From the NCBI GenBank assembly GCA_011392765.1, contig WYCW01000001.1, forward strand, positions 62,001-126,000: DNA of 64,000 bases. The letters are read 5' to 3'. The translations under genes were made by a program, and so were the position numbers. Shown here in pieces: positions 10,224-19,287 of this stretch (position 1 is the first letter of the stretch; every line of letters begins with the position of its first letter). Origin of the DNA: Candidatus Thiosymbion ectosymbiont of Catanema sp. Cochon2018. GTDB lineage: Bacteria; Pseudomonadota; Gammaproteobacteria; Chromatiales; Chromatiaceae. Under the pieces are notes generated by a model that saw only the letters and a list, made by a program, of their open reading frames with translations, was not told where the DNA came from and made no database searches.

Positions 10224-12536
10224 TTACCGGACTTTTTGTGCGCCGGATTCCTCGAGATAGGTCTTGGCACGCAGCCCCAGGTCGGCTGCTTTGACCTGAT
10301 ACTGCCACCACTGGTTGGCCCAGAGCATGGCATTCTGCCAGTCTTCCTTGGCGGCGGCCGCCTCCGATTTCTTCTTTGCCCCCTCGGAGAATCCAAGCTG
10401 GTCGGTGGCATCCTCGACCAGGGCCACGACGGTTGGGAAGTCCTTGAAGTTGTGGCTGGTGATGTAGGCGACTACCTGATTTATGACCGCCTGGGTCTCC
10501 AGGTTAGTCTTGACCTGGGTCTCGTAGTCCTCTTTGGTGTAGACGGTACCTTCCACCATCTTGACCTCGGCCGCCTGGTAACCCTTCGGTCTCACGAGCA
10601 GGTAGCCCTGCATCTCCAGGTGCAGCGCCGAGCAGAACTCGGTGCAATAGTAGGGGAATACACCGGCCTGATCGGCCACGAAGGTCGCGCTCGCGGTCTT
10701 GCCGGGCTCGATGGAGAGCTGCACGTTCTGACCGTATACGGTAAAGCCGTGCACCTCGTCCTGGGCCCGCTCCAGGTTGGTCAGGTGGATCTTGACGGTA
10801 TCGCCCTCCTCCGCCTCGATGATCTCGGGGGTGATGTGAGAGCGGATGACGGTGCCCCAGACCTCGGTCGTGCACTTGCCTTCGGCGTCGCAGCTGCGCT
10901 CGGTTTTCTCGCGGCCGGCGCGGGTCTTGTAGGGAGAGCGCCGATCGGTGCGGCTGTCCCAGCCGGACTTGTAGCGCACCGCGGGCTTCAGCTTGTCGGC
11001 CCTGATTGCCACTACGTAATGGGGTTCACCCAGCGGTACCGGCATGTCGTAGAGCAGCTGCATCTTCTCGCCGCTGATATCGATGAGCTGATGGTTCTGC
11101 GGGTGCAGAGGGCCGACCGGATTGAAACGGTCGATGGCCAGCTTGTTGAGCGCCACCAGGTATTTGCCGTCCGGGCTCACCGAGTCGCCTTCCATGGTCA
11201 TCAGGTGGCCGATGTTGTAGTGGATGGAGATCTTGTCCAGGACCTTACCTGCGCAGTAATCGTACTTGGCGACTTGGGAGTCCACATACAGGGAGGTGTA
11301 GGCCACGCAGGGCTTGGCGTCGAACTGGGTGTGCAGCGGCCCCAGCCCCAGGTCGATCTGGGTGTGCAGCACGTCTTGCATGCCGATGATAGGCACGCCG
11401 TAGGGGTCCTTGCCCTCGAACTTGCCCTCCTCGATGGCCTGCATGATTTTCTCGAAGTTGTAGACCGAGACGTGACTGTCGAGCTTTCCGGAGACGATCA
11501 GGTACTTGCCGTCCGGGGTCACGTCTACGCCGTGGGGGCTCTTGGGCTCCGGGATCAGGTACAACAGTCCTTCGGCGATGGCCTGCTCCATCGGGATGAA
11601 GTACATTCCCCGCTCCTGCCTGACCTTGCCGGCCCGGACCAGTTCTTCCGCCTTCTTCCAGTTGGTCAGGTGCAGAAAATCCGTGTCCTTGGACGAGCAG
11701 CCGGCCTCGAAGGGCGGACGCCCGCGCTCGATGCCGCCCACGTAGCGCTCGGAGCAGAAGGAATTGGTGAAGCCCCAGCCGTAGCTGTCCTTCTTACCCG
11801 CGTCCGAGAGGTCCTGGCTGTAGGGGGGCAGCTCGAACACGAATGAATTCTCGGGCTCGATCCTCCCCTTCTCCTTATTGAACTTCCAATAGGTCAGCCC
11901 CCCGCGATACTTGTCGTTGAACTCCTCGAGCGGGACAAAGCCGTCTTCGAGCAAAGGCGCGGCGTACTGGGTCCCCTCCATGACGTACTCGGTGTTGGGG
12001 GTGACGAAGGCACCGCCGTGCTCGGACTTGAAAAACGGGTTGGCCACGATCTGCTTGGTCTCGAAGTCGTGCAGGTCGATCACCGCCACGCGGGGGTTGG
12101 CCTTGTCGTTGATGAAGAGATATTTGCCGTCGTAATCGCCCTCCGTCTCGGAGATGGCCGGGTGGTGAGTATCGCCGTAGACGATGTCCTTGCCGCGGAC
12201 TCGGCCCTGGGCCAGCACGGCCTTGGACTCGTCATCGAAGCCGTACCCCTGCCAGGGCTCGGGCGTAAAGACGCCGATGTACTTGAGGATGCGCATGGAG
12301 GGGATGCCGTAGACGATGACCTGCCCCGACTGACCACCGGAGCTGAACGCCAGGTACTCGTCCCGACCGCCGGTGGGGGTGTAGGTCTTGGCCGCCGCGA
12401 GAAGGTCTTTCTCCGTCAGGCCGCGGCGCTTCATGACGTCTTGCAGCGTCTCGACGGACCAAGCCGCTGTCGCCGCGCCTATCGCGAGTGCTATCCCGAT
12501 CATGAAGGACAGGCTTCGCCTCGTTAGCTCGTGCAT
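10224..12536 (-). CDS. nosZ: Nitrous oxide reductase, clade II-like, with C-terminal extension
   Basis: A 770-residue periplasmic copper enzyme reducing N2O to N2. After a signal sequence comes the seven-bladed propeller with CuZ histidine motifs (YGDTHHPAISETEG, GPLHTQFD, HGVDVTPDGK) and then a cupredoxin domain with the CuA motif CTEFCSALHLEMQGY. That CuA form is typical of clade II rather than clade I (WFCHALHMEM). About 115 extra residues follow the usual end, charged and helical, with no CxxCH. The signal region has two arginines (LTRRSLSF) but is not a clear Tat motif. The ATG at 12536 is chosen because GGAGGGG precedes it; an upstream TTG lies in a MITE. No nosR, D, F, Y or L is present. 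Confidence 0.95.
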   Translation of the reverse strand: MHELTRRSLSFMIGIALAIGAATAAWSVETLQDVMKRRGLTEKDLLAAAKTYTPTGGRDEYLAFSSGGQSGQVIVYGIPSMRILKYIGVFTPEPWQGYGFDDESKAVLAQGRVRGKDIVYGDTHHPAISETEGDYDGKYLFINDKANPRVAVIDLHDFETKQIVANPFFKSEHGGAFVTPNTEYVMEGTQYAAPLLEDGFVPLEEFNDKYRGGLTYWKFNKEKGRIEPENSFVFELPPYSQDLSDAGKKDSYGWGFTNSFCSERYVGGIERGRPPFEAGCSSKDTDFLHLTNWKKAEELVRAGKVRQERGMYFIPMEQAIAEGLLYLIPEPKSPHGVDVTPDGKYLIVSGKLDSHVSVYNFEKIMQAIEEGKFEGKDPYGVPIIGMQDVLHTQIDLGLGPLHTQFDAKPCVAYTSLYVDSQVAKYDYCAGKVLDKISIHYNIGHLMTMEGDSVSPDGKYLVALNKLAIDRFNPVGPLHPQNHQLIDISGEKMQLLYDMPVPLGEPHYVVAIRADKLKPAVRYKSGWDSRTDRRSPYKTRAGREKTERSCDAEGKCTTEVWGTVIRSHITPEIIEAEEGDTVKIHLTNLERAQDEVHGFTVYGQNVQLSIEPGKTASATFVADQAGVFPYYCTEFCSALHLEMQGYLLVRPKGYQAAEVKMVEGTVYTKEDYETQVKTNLETQAVINQVVAYITSHNFKDFPTVVALVEDATDQLGFSEGAKKKSEAAAAKEDWQNAMLWANQWWQYQVKAADLGLRAKTYLEESGAQKVR

Positions 12537-12553
12537 TTTTCCCCTCCAAGCAG

Positions 12554-12644
12554 CGGTAGTGTTCCAACTTTGTTTCTCAGGGTTCAAATAGATATGCTAA
12601 CCAATATGTTGCGCCTCTGGAACAACAGAGTTACAACACTGCCG
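12554..12644. mobile_element. Family N MITE in the nosZ upstream region
   Basis: Imperfect inverted ends, CGGTAGTGTTCCAACTTTG at the left and its counterpart ending CACTGCCG at the right, enclose a short AT-rich middle. A better-preserved copy is at 13363-13479 and half copies are near 9980 and 60860. It starts 17 bases upstream of the nosZ ATG. Confidence 0.65.
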
Positions 12645-12660
12645 ATCGGTGAAACACCCT

Positions 12661-13330
12661 TCACCCCGTAAAGACTTCATCCAGGGATTTTGCATCCAAC
12701 ACGCGATCGGCCCAGGTTTCAATGGTGTCCGGGTCAGCCCCATAAATCCGCTCGGAGATCCCCTCGGGCAAGGGTTGAAAACGACGCGAAAGCTGACGCA
12801 GCAGCAGCTTCGCTTCTCCTTTCGCTTCTCCTTTCGCTTCTCCTTCCCGTAGACCTTCCAGACGACCTTCCCGGTGGCCTCGCTGCATGCCTTGTTGCAT
12901 GCCTTCCCGCAAAGCCTCCTGACGAGCCACTCGTGTAATGTCCTGGGCAAACTGGGACATCATGGTTGCTTCCTCCTCCGGTCGTACCGCTCGGATAATT
13001 TTGCGTAGCGTTTTCCCATTGCTTCAGGATCTCTGCCAGGTATCTCAACAGCTGGAAGCCGATTTTCCGATCCGGTGAACTCTTATGTTCAATGAGCACG
13101 TAAAGATAAGCGGTCCGGCTGTCGCTGGTCTCTACCTTGTAGAGCCGATCGCTCAGGTGCCTGTCCAACGCTTCGTCTACGAATGAGGCATCTACCAGTT
13201 CCGGCGGCTTGTCGGATAGAAACCGTACCACCTCGCCAGGCAGGTGCGCTCGCAACAAGGCTCCCGCCCGTGCCGGGTGGGAGAGCAGTTCCTTCAGGAA
13301 GCGATCGTGGGGTTGGGAAATTTTAGTCAA
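12661..13330 (-). pseudogene. Rpn-family (PD-(D/E)XK) nuclease, internally deleted
   Basis: The 5' part (PHDRFLKELLSHP..., EALDRHLSDRLYKV, YVLIEHKSSPDRKIGFQLLRY) and the 3' part (PEEEATMMSQFAQDI..., GMQQGMQRGHREGRLEGLREG, charged repeats) are the two ends of a recombination-promoting nuclease (transposase_31 family). They lie in different frames and join directly after ...LKQWEK, so about 100 middle residues including the usual LPIVLYHG segment are gone. The GEAK repeats near 12820 are encoded by a 12-base tandem repeat. The remnant should be inactive. Confidence 0.8.
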
Positions 13331-13362
13331 CGTGGATTTAGGGACTCTTTATCTTACCATAT

Positions 13363-13479
13363 CCAGGTGGTGTTCTAACTTTGTTGTTTCTGGTTTATTA
13401 GGGTACTTTGAAAACCCCATGACAGGGGGGTTTCAAGTTCCCTATACTCGGCAACAACAAAATTAGAACACCACCCTGG
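13363..13479. mobile_element. Family N MITE (117 bp)
   Basis: Inverted ends CCAGGTGGTGTTCTAACTTTG and its complement enclose a second palindrome (TTGAAAACCCC / GGGGGGTTTCAA). No coding capacity. Confidence 0.85.
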
Positions 13480-13553
13480 CCATCTGACATGTGCATCGTC
13501 AGTGGGCCACACCCTTCTCCGATTAAAGGCGGGATGCGCTGCGCTTTTCCGCC

Positions 13554-14456
13554 CTACGCGGGCAGCATCCCGACGCTGAAAAGTGCCGGCGTGAGAAGGC
13601 ATAGCACGACGTTCAGCGCCAACCACGGCACGAGAGACGATGTAAAGGGACCGCCGGCGTGGATGGTCTTGTTCACTCCGCGATAGACCGCAACGGCAAT
13701 CGGAAAGGTGGTCATTGCGATCAATGCCGTGGGCGGTAGCAGACCTGTCGCCACGCCGAGACCGAGGCTCGCGAAAGCAAGGACTGCGAACAGCCCGTAA
13801 ACCAGGAGGCTACGCTGAAGTCCCAACCCGATGGGAAGGTTGTCCCTGCCTACGGATCGGTCCGCCTCCAGGTCCGGAAACTGGTTCAGCAGGAGTAGGT
13901 TACTGACCAGGAAAAACGGAACCAGCGAGGCGAGCAAGGCACTCCCGGACCAGGTACCGGTCACGGAAAAGTAGGTACCGACAACCATCAGGGGACCAAA
14001 ACCAAGTCCGGGGGCGACCAGGCACAGCCAGCGATTGCGGTTGATCTTACTGGTGTAGAAGTAAACCAGGACCAATCCCGAGGCAACGATAGGCAGAAGG
14101 CCCCAACCCACCCGCCAGGCGAGGATCAGCCCACAAAGGGCCGTCAGCATCAGCGCCCCCAGCCCGATCATGCGCGCCGCTTCCGCCAGCCTGGGATCGG
14201 CGACCAGGGTCCCGCTCCCGCCGCTGAACGGCGTGCGTGCGGTACGCAGGTCGAGTCCCGACCGGAAATCTTCGTACTCGTTCAGTGCGTTGACGCTGAC
14301 GTGAGCCGCGACCGCACCGATCATCGCCAGGGTGCAAGCCGTCCAATCCACGGGGGCGCCCGAAGCATACGCAACCGTAATCCCAAGCAGCACGCATATC
14401 GGTGTCAACAGGAGAAAAGAGGGGCGGATAACGCCCAGAATGGGTGGATAGCGCAC
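13554..14456 (-). CDS. UbiA-superfamily prenyltransferase
   Basis: A 300-residue membrane protein with about eight to nine helices. Both aspartate-rich motifs of the UbiA family are present: NALNEYEDFRSGLD near residue 60 and NQFPDLEADRSVGRDNLP near 190. Such enzymes transfer a prenyl chain to an aromatic acceptor (ubiquinone, menaquinone) or to haem. The motif spacing is MenA-like, but the substrate cannot be fixed from the sequence. The GTG start at 14456 has GGAGA 7 bases upstream; longer readings run into the 9-base repeat array and are unlikely. Confidence 0.85.
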   Translation of the reverse strand: MRYPPILGVIRPSFLLLTPICVLLGITVAYASGAPVDWTACTLAMIGAVAAHVSVNALNEYEDFRSGLDLRTARTPFSGGSGTLVADPRLAEAARMIGLGALMLTALCGLILAWRVGWGLLPIVASGLVLVYFYTSKINRNRWLCLVAPGLGFGPLMVVGTYFSVTGTWSGSALLASLVPFFLVSNLLLLNQFPDLEADRSVGRDNLPIGLGLQRSLLVYGLFAVLAFASLGLGVATGLLPPTALIAMTTFPIAVAVYRGVNKTIHAGGPFTSSLVPWLALNVVLCLLTPALFSVGMLPA

Positions 14457-14509
14457 GTTATCGTCTCCGGTGTTTATCACCCGGGCACTGCGAAAACAAG
14501 ATCTCGGCA

Positions 14510-14634
14510 TGGAAGCAAGTCGGGTAGGTCGGGCACACCGCTGCCGTGGACCACACGGACGGCATGAGGGTAGCCCAATGGACAACATGGACGGTATGGA
14601 CTGCATGGACCGGGGGCACCCAGCGACCCCTGGT
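14510..14634 (-). repeat. Family L 9-base array, cut by a family G element
   Basis: Contains TGGACNNNN units in a 9-base period (about 14577-14612). Compared with the uninterrupted copy at 22200-22330, the sequence breaks after CTGGT and resumes at 14931 with TTGGTCCCTG, so family G inserted into this array. Confidence 0.75.
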
Positions 14635-14930
14635 CTAGGATTCCTTAAATGACCAGATTTTGTGCAAATGAGTCAAATTTCGCAAACGTCTAACCTCTCT
14701 CGTTGTCGTGATCGTGATCGAAGCTGCCGTAGGAAAGACAGAATACTTTCGCCGATCGTGGAATCCGGAGGTCCCGGCCAGGTGCCGGGTCGAAACCCGT
14801 AGCCATCAGGTTTTCCATGCCCGCTTTGCCTTGCGTCTCCGATTACGACTACGATCACGATCACGGTTCCGTTTTCGATCGCGAGATAGCGATGATCACG
14901 CCTCGTCGGTCTGAGGCAACGCCTCGCTAG
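14635..14930 (+). mobile_element. Family G element, long type, inserted in a family L repeat
   Basis: Begins CTAGGATTCCTTAAATGACC and ends with GAGGC-AAC-GCCTC then CTAG. Its interior is the same conserved hairpin-rich segment as at 9652-9959. Confidence 0.8.
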
Positions 14931-15050
14931 TTGGTCCCTGTAGTCCACGGCGGCGGTGGCTTCGCCCGTTCTACAGGCTCTTGTCATCCCGAGCGATCTG
15001 TGGGGTTATCATTCGGTTGCCCTGTATCCCCCCATTGCTCACGGAGTCAG

Positions 15051-16235
15051 ATGATGCCAGAGATACCCGCCAATATTCCCCGCAAGCGGATGAGCCTGTT
15101 CGCGCTTGGATTCCGGCCCTTTTTTCTGTGCGCAGGATTCTCGGCTTTGCTCTTGACGGCCGCCTGGATCGGTATGCTCGAGACCTGGATTCCTTTCGGC
15201 TCTTACTACGGCGGCAGCACCTGGCACGCTCATGAGATGCTTTTCGGCTACACAGCCGCGGTGATCGCCGGATTTCTGCTCACTGCGGTACGCAACTGGA
15301 CCGGCATCGAAACCCCTACCGGCGCCGCACTGGCTGCGCTGACCGGTCTGTGGCTCGCCGGGCGCATCGCTCCTTTTCTTCCGCTGCCGGAAGTTGCCGT
15401 CGCAGCCTTGAATATCACCTTCTTCCCGGCCCTTGCGCTCAGCCTGTACCGGCCACTTTGGCACGGACGGAACAAGGTCAACCGGGTCTTCCTCGCCCTG
15501 CTTGCAGCCATGACCATCGCCTCCTTACTGGTCCACCTCCAGTCGCTCGGAGTTACCCAGGCCACTGCGCCGCGAGGGATTCGCTTGATGCTCGACGTTA
15601 CCCTTCTAACGCTCTTGGTCATCTCCGGAAGGGTCATGCCGTTTTTTACGGAGCGAGGGGTGGGAGGCGCCCGACCGCGGAGTCGAGTCATCGTGGAGCG
15701 GCTTACCTTCGTCCTTGCCTCCCTCTGGTTGGTCGCCAACCTGCTGCTCCCGTCGTCGGAGCTCGCGGGCACGCTCGCGCTATCGCTTGCCTTGGTTCAG
15801 ACCGTGCGCCTCGGCGGCTGGCACGATTTTCGAGTCTGGAGCATACCCATCCTTGCCGTGCTCTACTCGGGGTACATATGGTTGATCCTGGGGTTCGCCC
15901 TCGATGGGCTTGCCGGCCTGGGTCACTTACCACCGTCCCCGGCACTCCACGCCCTCACGGTCGGCGCTGTCGGGGGATTCACCCTCGGCATGATGGCGCG
16001 GGTCTCGCTCGGTCATACGGGACGCGCGATGCGTTCGTCCATTCTTACGAACATTGCCTTCATCCTCCTGAACGCGGCAGCCTGGTTCAGGGTGTTCATG
16101 GCGCTTTTCTTTCCCGCGCAATACGGGACCTGGACGCTCGCCTCCGGGATTCTGTGGACGCTGGCCTTCGCGATGTTTCTTTGGGTCTACGTGCCGGTCC
16201 TGATCGCCCCACGCGCGGACGGTCGGCCGGATTAG
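15051..16235 (+). CDS. nnrS: NnrS-family membrane protein
   Basis: A polytopic inner-membrane protein of about 394 residues with roughly 12 helices, of the NnrS family, which binds haem and copper and protects cells against nitrosative stress. Family features seen: FALGFRPFFLCAGFSALLL near the N-terminus, STWHAHEMLFGYTAAVIAGFLLTA, and HALTVGAVGGFTLGMMARVSLGHTGR towards the end. GGAG lies 4 bases before the first ATG and 7 before an adjacent second ATG (15054), so either may be used. It sits about 6 kb from norB, consistent with the denitrification theme. Confidence 0.93.
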   Translation: MMPEIPANIPRKRMSLFALGFRPFFLCAGFSALLLTAAWIGMLETWIPFGSYYGGSTWHAHEMLFGYTAAVIAGFLLTAVRNWTGIETPTGAALAALTGLWLAGRIAPFLPLPEVAVAALNITFFPALALSLYRPLWHGRNKVNRVFLALLAAMTIASLLVHLQSLGVTQATAPRGIRLMLDVTLLTLLVISGRVMPFFTERGVGGARPRSRVIVERLTFVLASLWLVANLLLPSSELAGTLALSLALVQTVRLGGWHDFRVWSIPILAVLYSGYIWLILGFALDGLAGLGHLPPSPALHALTVGAVGGFTLGMMARVSLGHTGRAMRSSILTNIAFILLNAAAWFRVFMALFFPAQYGTWTLASGILWTLAFAMFLWVYVPVLIAPRADGRPD

Positions 16236-16420
16236 CAGGTGCGCGGAGCTTCGCTCAGGAAACGATGCATCCTGCCGGTTTCCGGTTTTGTGCACAGCGG
16301 TCGAAGTCGTTCCATAATGCAAATGACTCAGAGGTATATAATCACACGGGACCTGACAGATAGACGAGAAGGGCGCATCCCTGCGCCTGGCCGGAAGACG
16401 AGGCTATCGCCCTCACAGGC

Positions 16421-16693
16421 TCAAAAACGTCGGTTCTGCGGCTTGCGATCACCACGCGGTTTGGCCGGGTTGACCTTCATGTTACGGCCTTTCAACGGAC
16501 TCCCGTTGAGGGCCTTGATCGCAGCGTCGGCCTCGGCGTTGCTCGGCATTTCCACGAACCCGAACCCCTTCGAGGTGCCGGTATCCCGGTCGATGGCCAA
16601 ATTCGCGCTCTCGACTTGACCATAGGCACTGAAGGCGTCGCGCAGTTCGTCTTCAGTCACGCTATAAGCCAGGTTGCCAACATAGATATTCAT
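16421..16693 (-). CDS. RRM-domain RNA-binding protein
   Basis: A 90-residue protein made of a single RNA recognition motif. RNP2 is NIYVGNLAY at residues 2-10 and RNP1 is KGFGFVEM at about 43-50, followed by a short basic tail rich in Lys, Arg and Gly-free Asn. Small proteins of this kind occur widely in proteobacteria and cyanobacteria and are often cold- or stress-induced. The start at 16693 is set by the family; longer readings add unrelated residues. The Shine-Dalgarno sequence is weak. Confidence 0.9.
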   Translation of the reverse strand: MNIYVGNLAYSVTEDELRDAFSAYGQVESANLAIDRDTGTSKGFGFVEMPSNAEADAAIKALNGSPLKGRNMKVNPAKPRGDRKPQNRRF

Positions 16694-17225
16694 CGGTCTA
16701 TAGGTCCCAAAAAAGTTGTGCATCAAAGGAGAGAAGGGCCGGTCAGTCCGGCCCATGCACATGCCGGCCGAGGGCCTTGCGGTATGACCGCAGCCATCCC
16801 GCAGCTGCGAGAGCCTGTCTGATTTACGACTGTTCTACCGCGGAATCGAGGAGGTCGGCCGGATTTCCCGCTCGATTTCGTTGATATCGATCCACCATTG
16901 TCTCGATCGAGCGCAAAATCTTACCTTTTGCCCCTCGATCCCTCGCTACGAACGCGTAAGCCGGACAGGCTCTGAGATATGTATAGCTCCCGCAGGCCGG
17001 CCTACCCGGAGGTTTCCCGGACCAACGATAGAGGTATCGGGATGCGGATCATTTCCGATGGGCCCTGGGGAAGGGGGCTAACCGAAAGACGGGAGGCATC
17101 GGCCAGCGCTCGCCAGTCGGCACCATACGCGAAAAGCGGTGACATGGAAAGCGGAAGGGCGATGCGGACAGGGCAAGCGCGTATAAATTTTTTGTCGATC
17201 AACAAGTTGCTACCGGCAGTGTAGG
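16694..17225. other. No gene recognised
   Basis: I see no coding region, RNA gene or strong repeat here apart from the GCGCGTATAAATTT segment near 17179, which recurs near 32735 and 41980. ORFs in this stretch lack start signals and resemble nothing known to me. Confidence 0.5.
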
Positions 17226-17400
17226 TTGGGTGAAGCCACCAGGGACGGCGGCAGCCGCCGTGGACGACATGGACCAAGTGGACCACATGGACCCCAGGGG
17301 TTGCTGTATGCTCCCCGGTCCATGCAGTCCATACCGTCCATATCGTCCATTGGGCTACCCTCATGCCGTCCGTGTGGCCCACAGCAGCGGTGTGCCCAAC
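17226..17400 (+). repeat. Family L 9-base array, both orientations
   Basis: Four TGGACNNNN units at about 17259-17295 face four GTCCATNNN units at about 17319-17355, so the strand can fold on itself. Similar arrays are at 14510, 22200 and 24750. Confidence 0.8.
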
Positions 17401-17406
17401 ATCAAC

Positions 17407-17638
17407 CTAGTGAGGCTTCGCCTCAGACCGACGAGGCATGAGGCCCCAACAGCCCCTCTCCCGTAAGGCCCCATCTCCTACACCTAACCAACCGTTGGAG
17501 AGCTTGGGTAGGTCGAAATCGAAATCGGGATCGGGATCGCAATCGGAATTTCGATCCCGATTTCGATCCCGATCCCGATTTGTGCACTGCATAAACTTGA
17601 CTCATTTGTAAAGATTCGGGTCCCTCAAGGAATCCTAG
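17407..17638 (-). mobile_element. Family G element, short type, inverted
   Basis: Reverse copy of the 9442-9655 element, including the GATC-rich palindromic tract at 17515-17580. CTAG at both tips; the right CTAG is shared with the next copy. Confidence 0.8.
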
Positions 17639-17964
17639 TGAGGCGCTGCCTCAGACCGACGAACCGTGATCATCGCTCTATCGCTATCGAAAGCGGAACC
17701 GTGATCGTGGTCGTGATCGTAATCGGCGACGCCAGGCAAAGCGGGCACGGAAAACCGGATGGCTACGGGTTTCGACCCGGTACCTGGCCGGGACCTCCGG
17801 AGACCACGAACGGCGAAAGAATGCGGTCCCTCTTACGAAAGAATGCTGTCCCTCTTACGGCGGCTTCGACTACGGTCATGATCACGATCACGACAACGAG
17901 AGGGGTTAGACGTTGGCGAAATTTGACTCATTTGCACAAAATCCGGTCATTCAAGGAATCCTAG
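17635..17964 (-). mobile_element. Family G element, long type, inverted
   Basis: Reverse copy of the 9652-9959 type. A duplicated 21-base unit at about 17816-17858 makes it slightly longer than the others. It ends 20 bases from the pyrC stop. Confidence 0.8.
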
Positions 17965-17983
17965 TGAGGCATGCGGATCAGAG

Positions 17984-19027
17984 TCAATCGGCCACTCGCC
18001 AAGCCACTGTTTCGCCGGCCCGCAGCGGAACCAGTTGGTCGCGGGCAAACCTGTAGGAGCTGGGGACACGCCAGGTTTCCCGGATCAGGCGAATAGGTTC
18101 CCGGTTGTGCGGCAGGCGGTAGAAATCGGCCCCGAATCGGCTGGCGAATCCTTCCAATCTATCGAGCGCCCCCGCCTGTTCGAAGGCCTCCGCGTAGAGC
18201 TCGAGGGCGGCGTGGGCACTGAAGATCCCGGCGCATCCACAGGAGGTCTCCTTACCCTCGCGCGGGTGCGGTGCACTGTCCGTACCGAGAAAAAACTTCG
18301 GATTTGCGCTGGTTGCGGCCTCGATGAGTGCCTGCCGATGGGTCTCCCGCTTGAGTACCGGTAGACAGTAGAAATGGGGTCGGATTCCACCTGCCAGGAC
18401 GGCATTGCGGTTGTACAGAAGGTGATGCGCCGTGATGGTGGCCGCCAGTTGCGGCGGTGTTGCGAGGACGAACCGGACCGCATCGGCGGTCGTTATGTGC
18501 TCCAGGACGATCCGCAATTCAGGAAAATCCCGGACCAGGGGGCGCAGAACCTGGTCGATGAAGCTCCGCTCACGGTCGAAGATGTCCACCTCCCCGGCGG
18601 TTACTTCCCCGTGCACGAGTAGCGGCAAGTCGAGGCGCTGCATCGCCTCCAGTACCGGATAGACGCGCTCGATGCGGGTGACGCCGGCCGCGGAGTTGGT
18701 CGTGGCCCCTGCGGGATAGAGCTTTACCGCGTAAACCGATCCGGACGCGGCAGCGCGCGCGATCTCCGTGGGCGGCAGCTCGTCGGTGAGATACAGGGTC
18801 ATCAGCGGCTCGAAGCCGTGCCCCTCCGGCAGGGCGGCGAGGATGCGGTTGCGATAGGCGATAGCCTGGGCGGTATCTGTGACCGGGGGAGTGAGATTCG
18901 GCATCACCACGGCGCGGGCGAAACGGCGTGCCGTGTACTGCACGACCGACGCCATCCGCTCCCCGTCCCGCAGGTGAAGATGCCAATCGTCGGGCTTGAT
19001 GATGGTGAGTTCGGCCGGGTCGTACAT
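17984..19027 (-). CDS. pyrC: Dihydroorotase
   Basis: A 347-residue class II dihydroorotase that closes N-carbamoyl-aspartate to dihydroorotate in pyrimidine synthesis. Zinc ligands and substrate loop are visible: DWHLHLRDG near the N-terminus, the carbamylated-lysine site [13 protein letters not shown], later His residues in LLVHGEV and VLEHITT, and the aspartate in FLGTDSAPH. With the start at 19027 the length matches E. coli PyrC (348). A longer reading from 19078 adds 17 residues without a good ribosome site. Confidence 0.96.
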   Translation of the reverse strand: MYDPAELTIIKPDDWHLHLRDGERMASVVQYTARRFARAVVMPNLTPPVTDTAQAIAYRNRILAALPEGHGFEPLMTLYLTDELPPTEIARAAASGSVYAVKLYPAGATTNSAAGVTRIERVYPVLEAMQRLDLPLLVHGEVTAGEVDIFDRERSFIDQVLRPLVRDFPELRIVLEHITTADAVRFVLATPPQLAATITAHHLLYNRNAVLAGGIRPHFYCLPVLKRETHRQALIEAATSANPKFFLGTDSAPHPREGKETSCGCAGIFSAHAALELYAEAFEQAGALDRLEGFASRFGADFYRLPHNREPIRLIRETWRVPSSYRFARDQLVPLRAGETVAWRVAD

Positions 19028-19120
19028 AGCCTGCTGCCGGGAGATTCCGGGTAGTGGTAATTTTTCAAGCGGTAGCATTGAGTCTTTGCATTATCGAGAT
19101 TCGTTTCCCTCATAGCCCAT

Positions 19121-19273
19121 CAATGCCATTAAGTTAGCTGTTGACCACTTACCGATGCGGAAGAGAAAACTACGAATCACGCGAATTTCCGCGAATCGAT
19201 CCGCGAGGATTCGCGTGATTCGTAGTTTTTTTTCTTACTTTGCTGAACGGTAACGCTTAACTTAATGGCATTG
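19121..19273. mobile_element. Family F MITE with 12-bp target duplication
   Basis: Inverted ends CAATGCCATTAAGTTA and TAACTTAATGGCATTG enclose a large inner palindrome (ACTACGAATCACGCGAAT and its complement). The element is flanked on both sides, directly adjoining, by CTCATAGCCCAT (19109-19120 and 19274-19285). Confidence 0.93.
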
Positions 19274-19287
19274 CTCATAGCCCATGC

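Noticed and set aside
12522-12530. CGTTAG near the nosZ start as a possible attC core
   Set aside because: No partner box or dyad; it lies within coding sequence.
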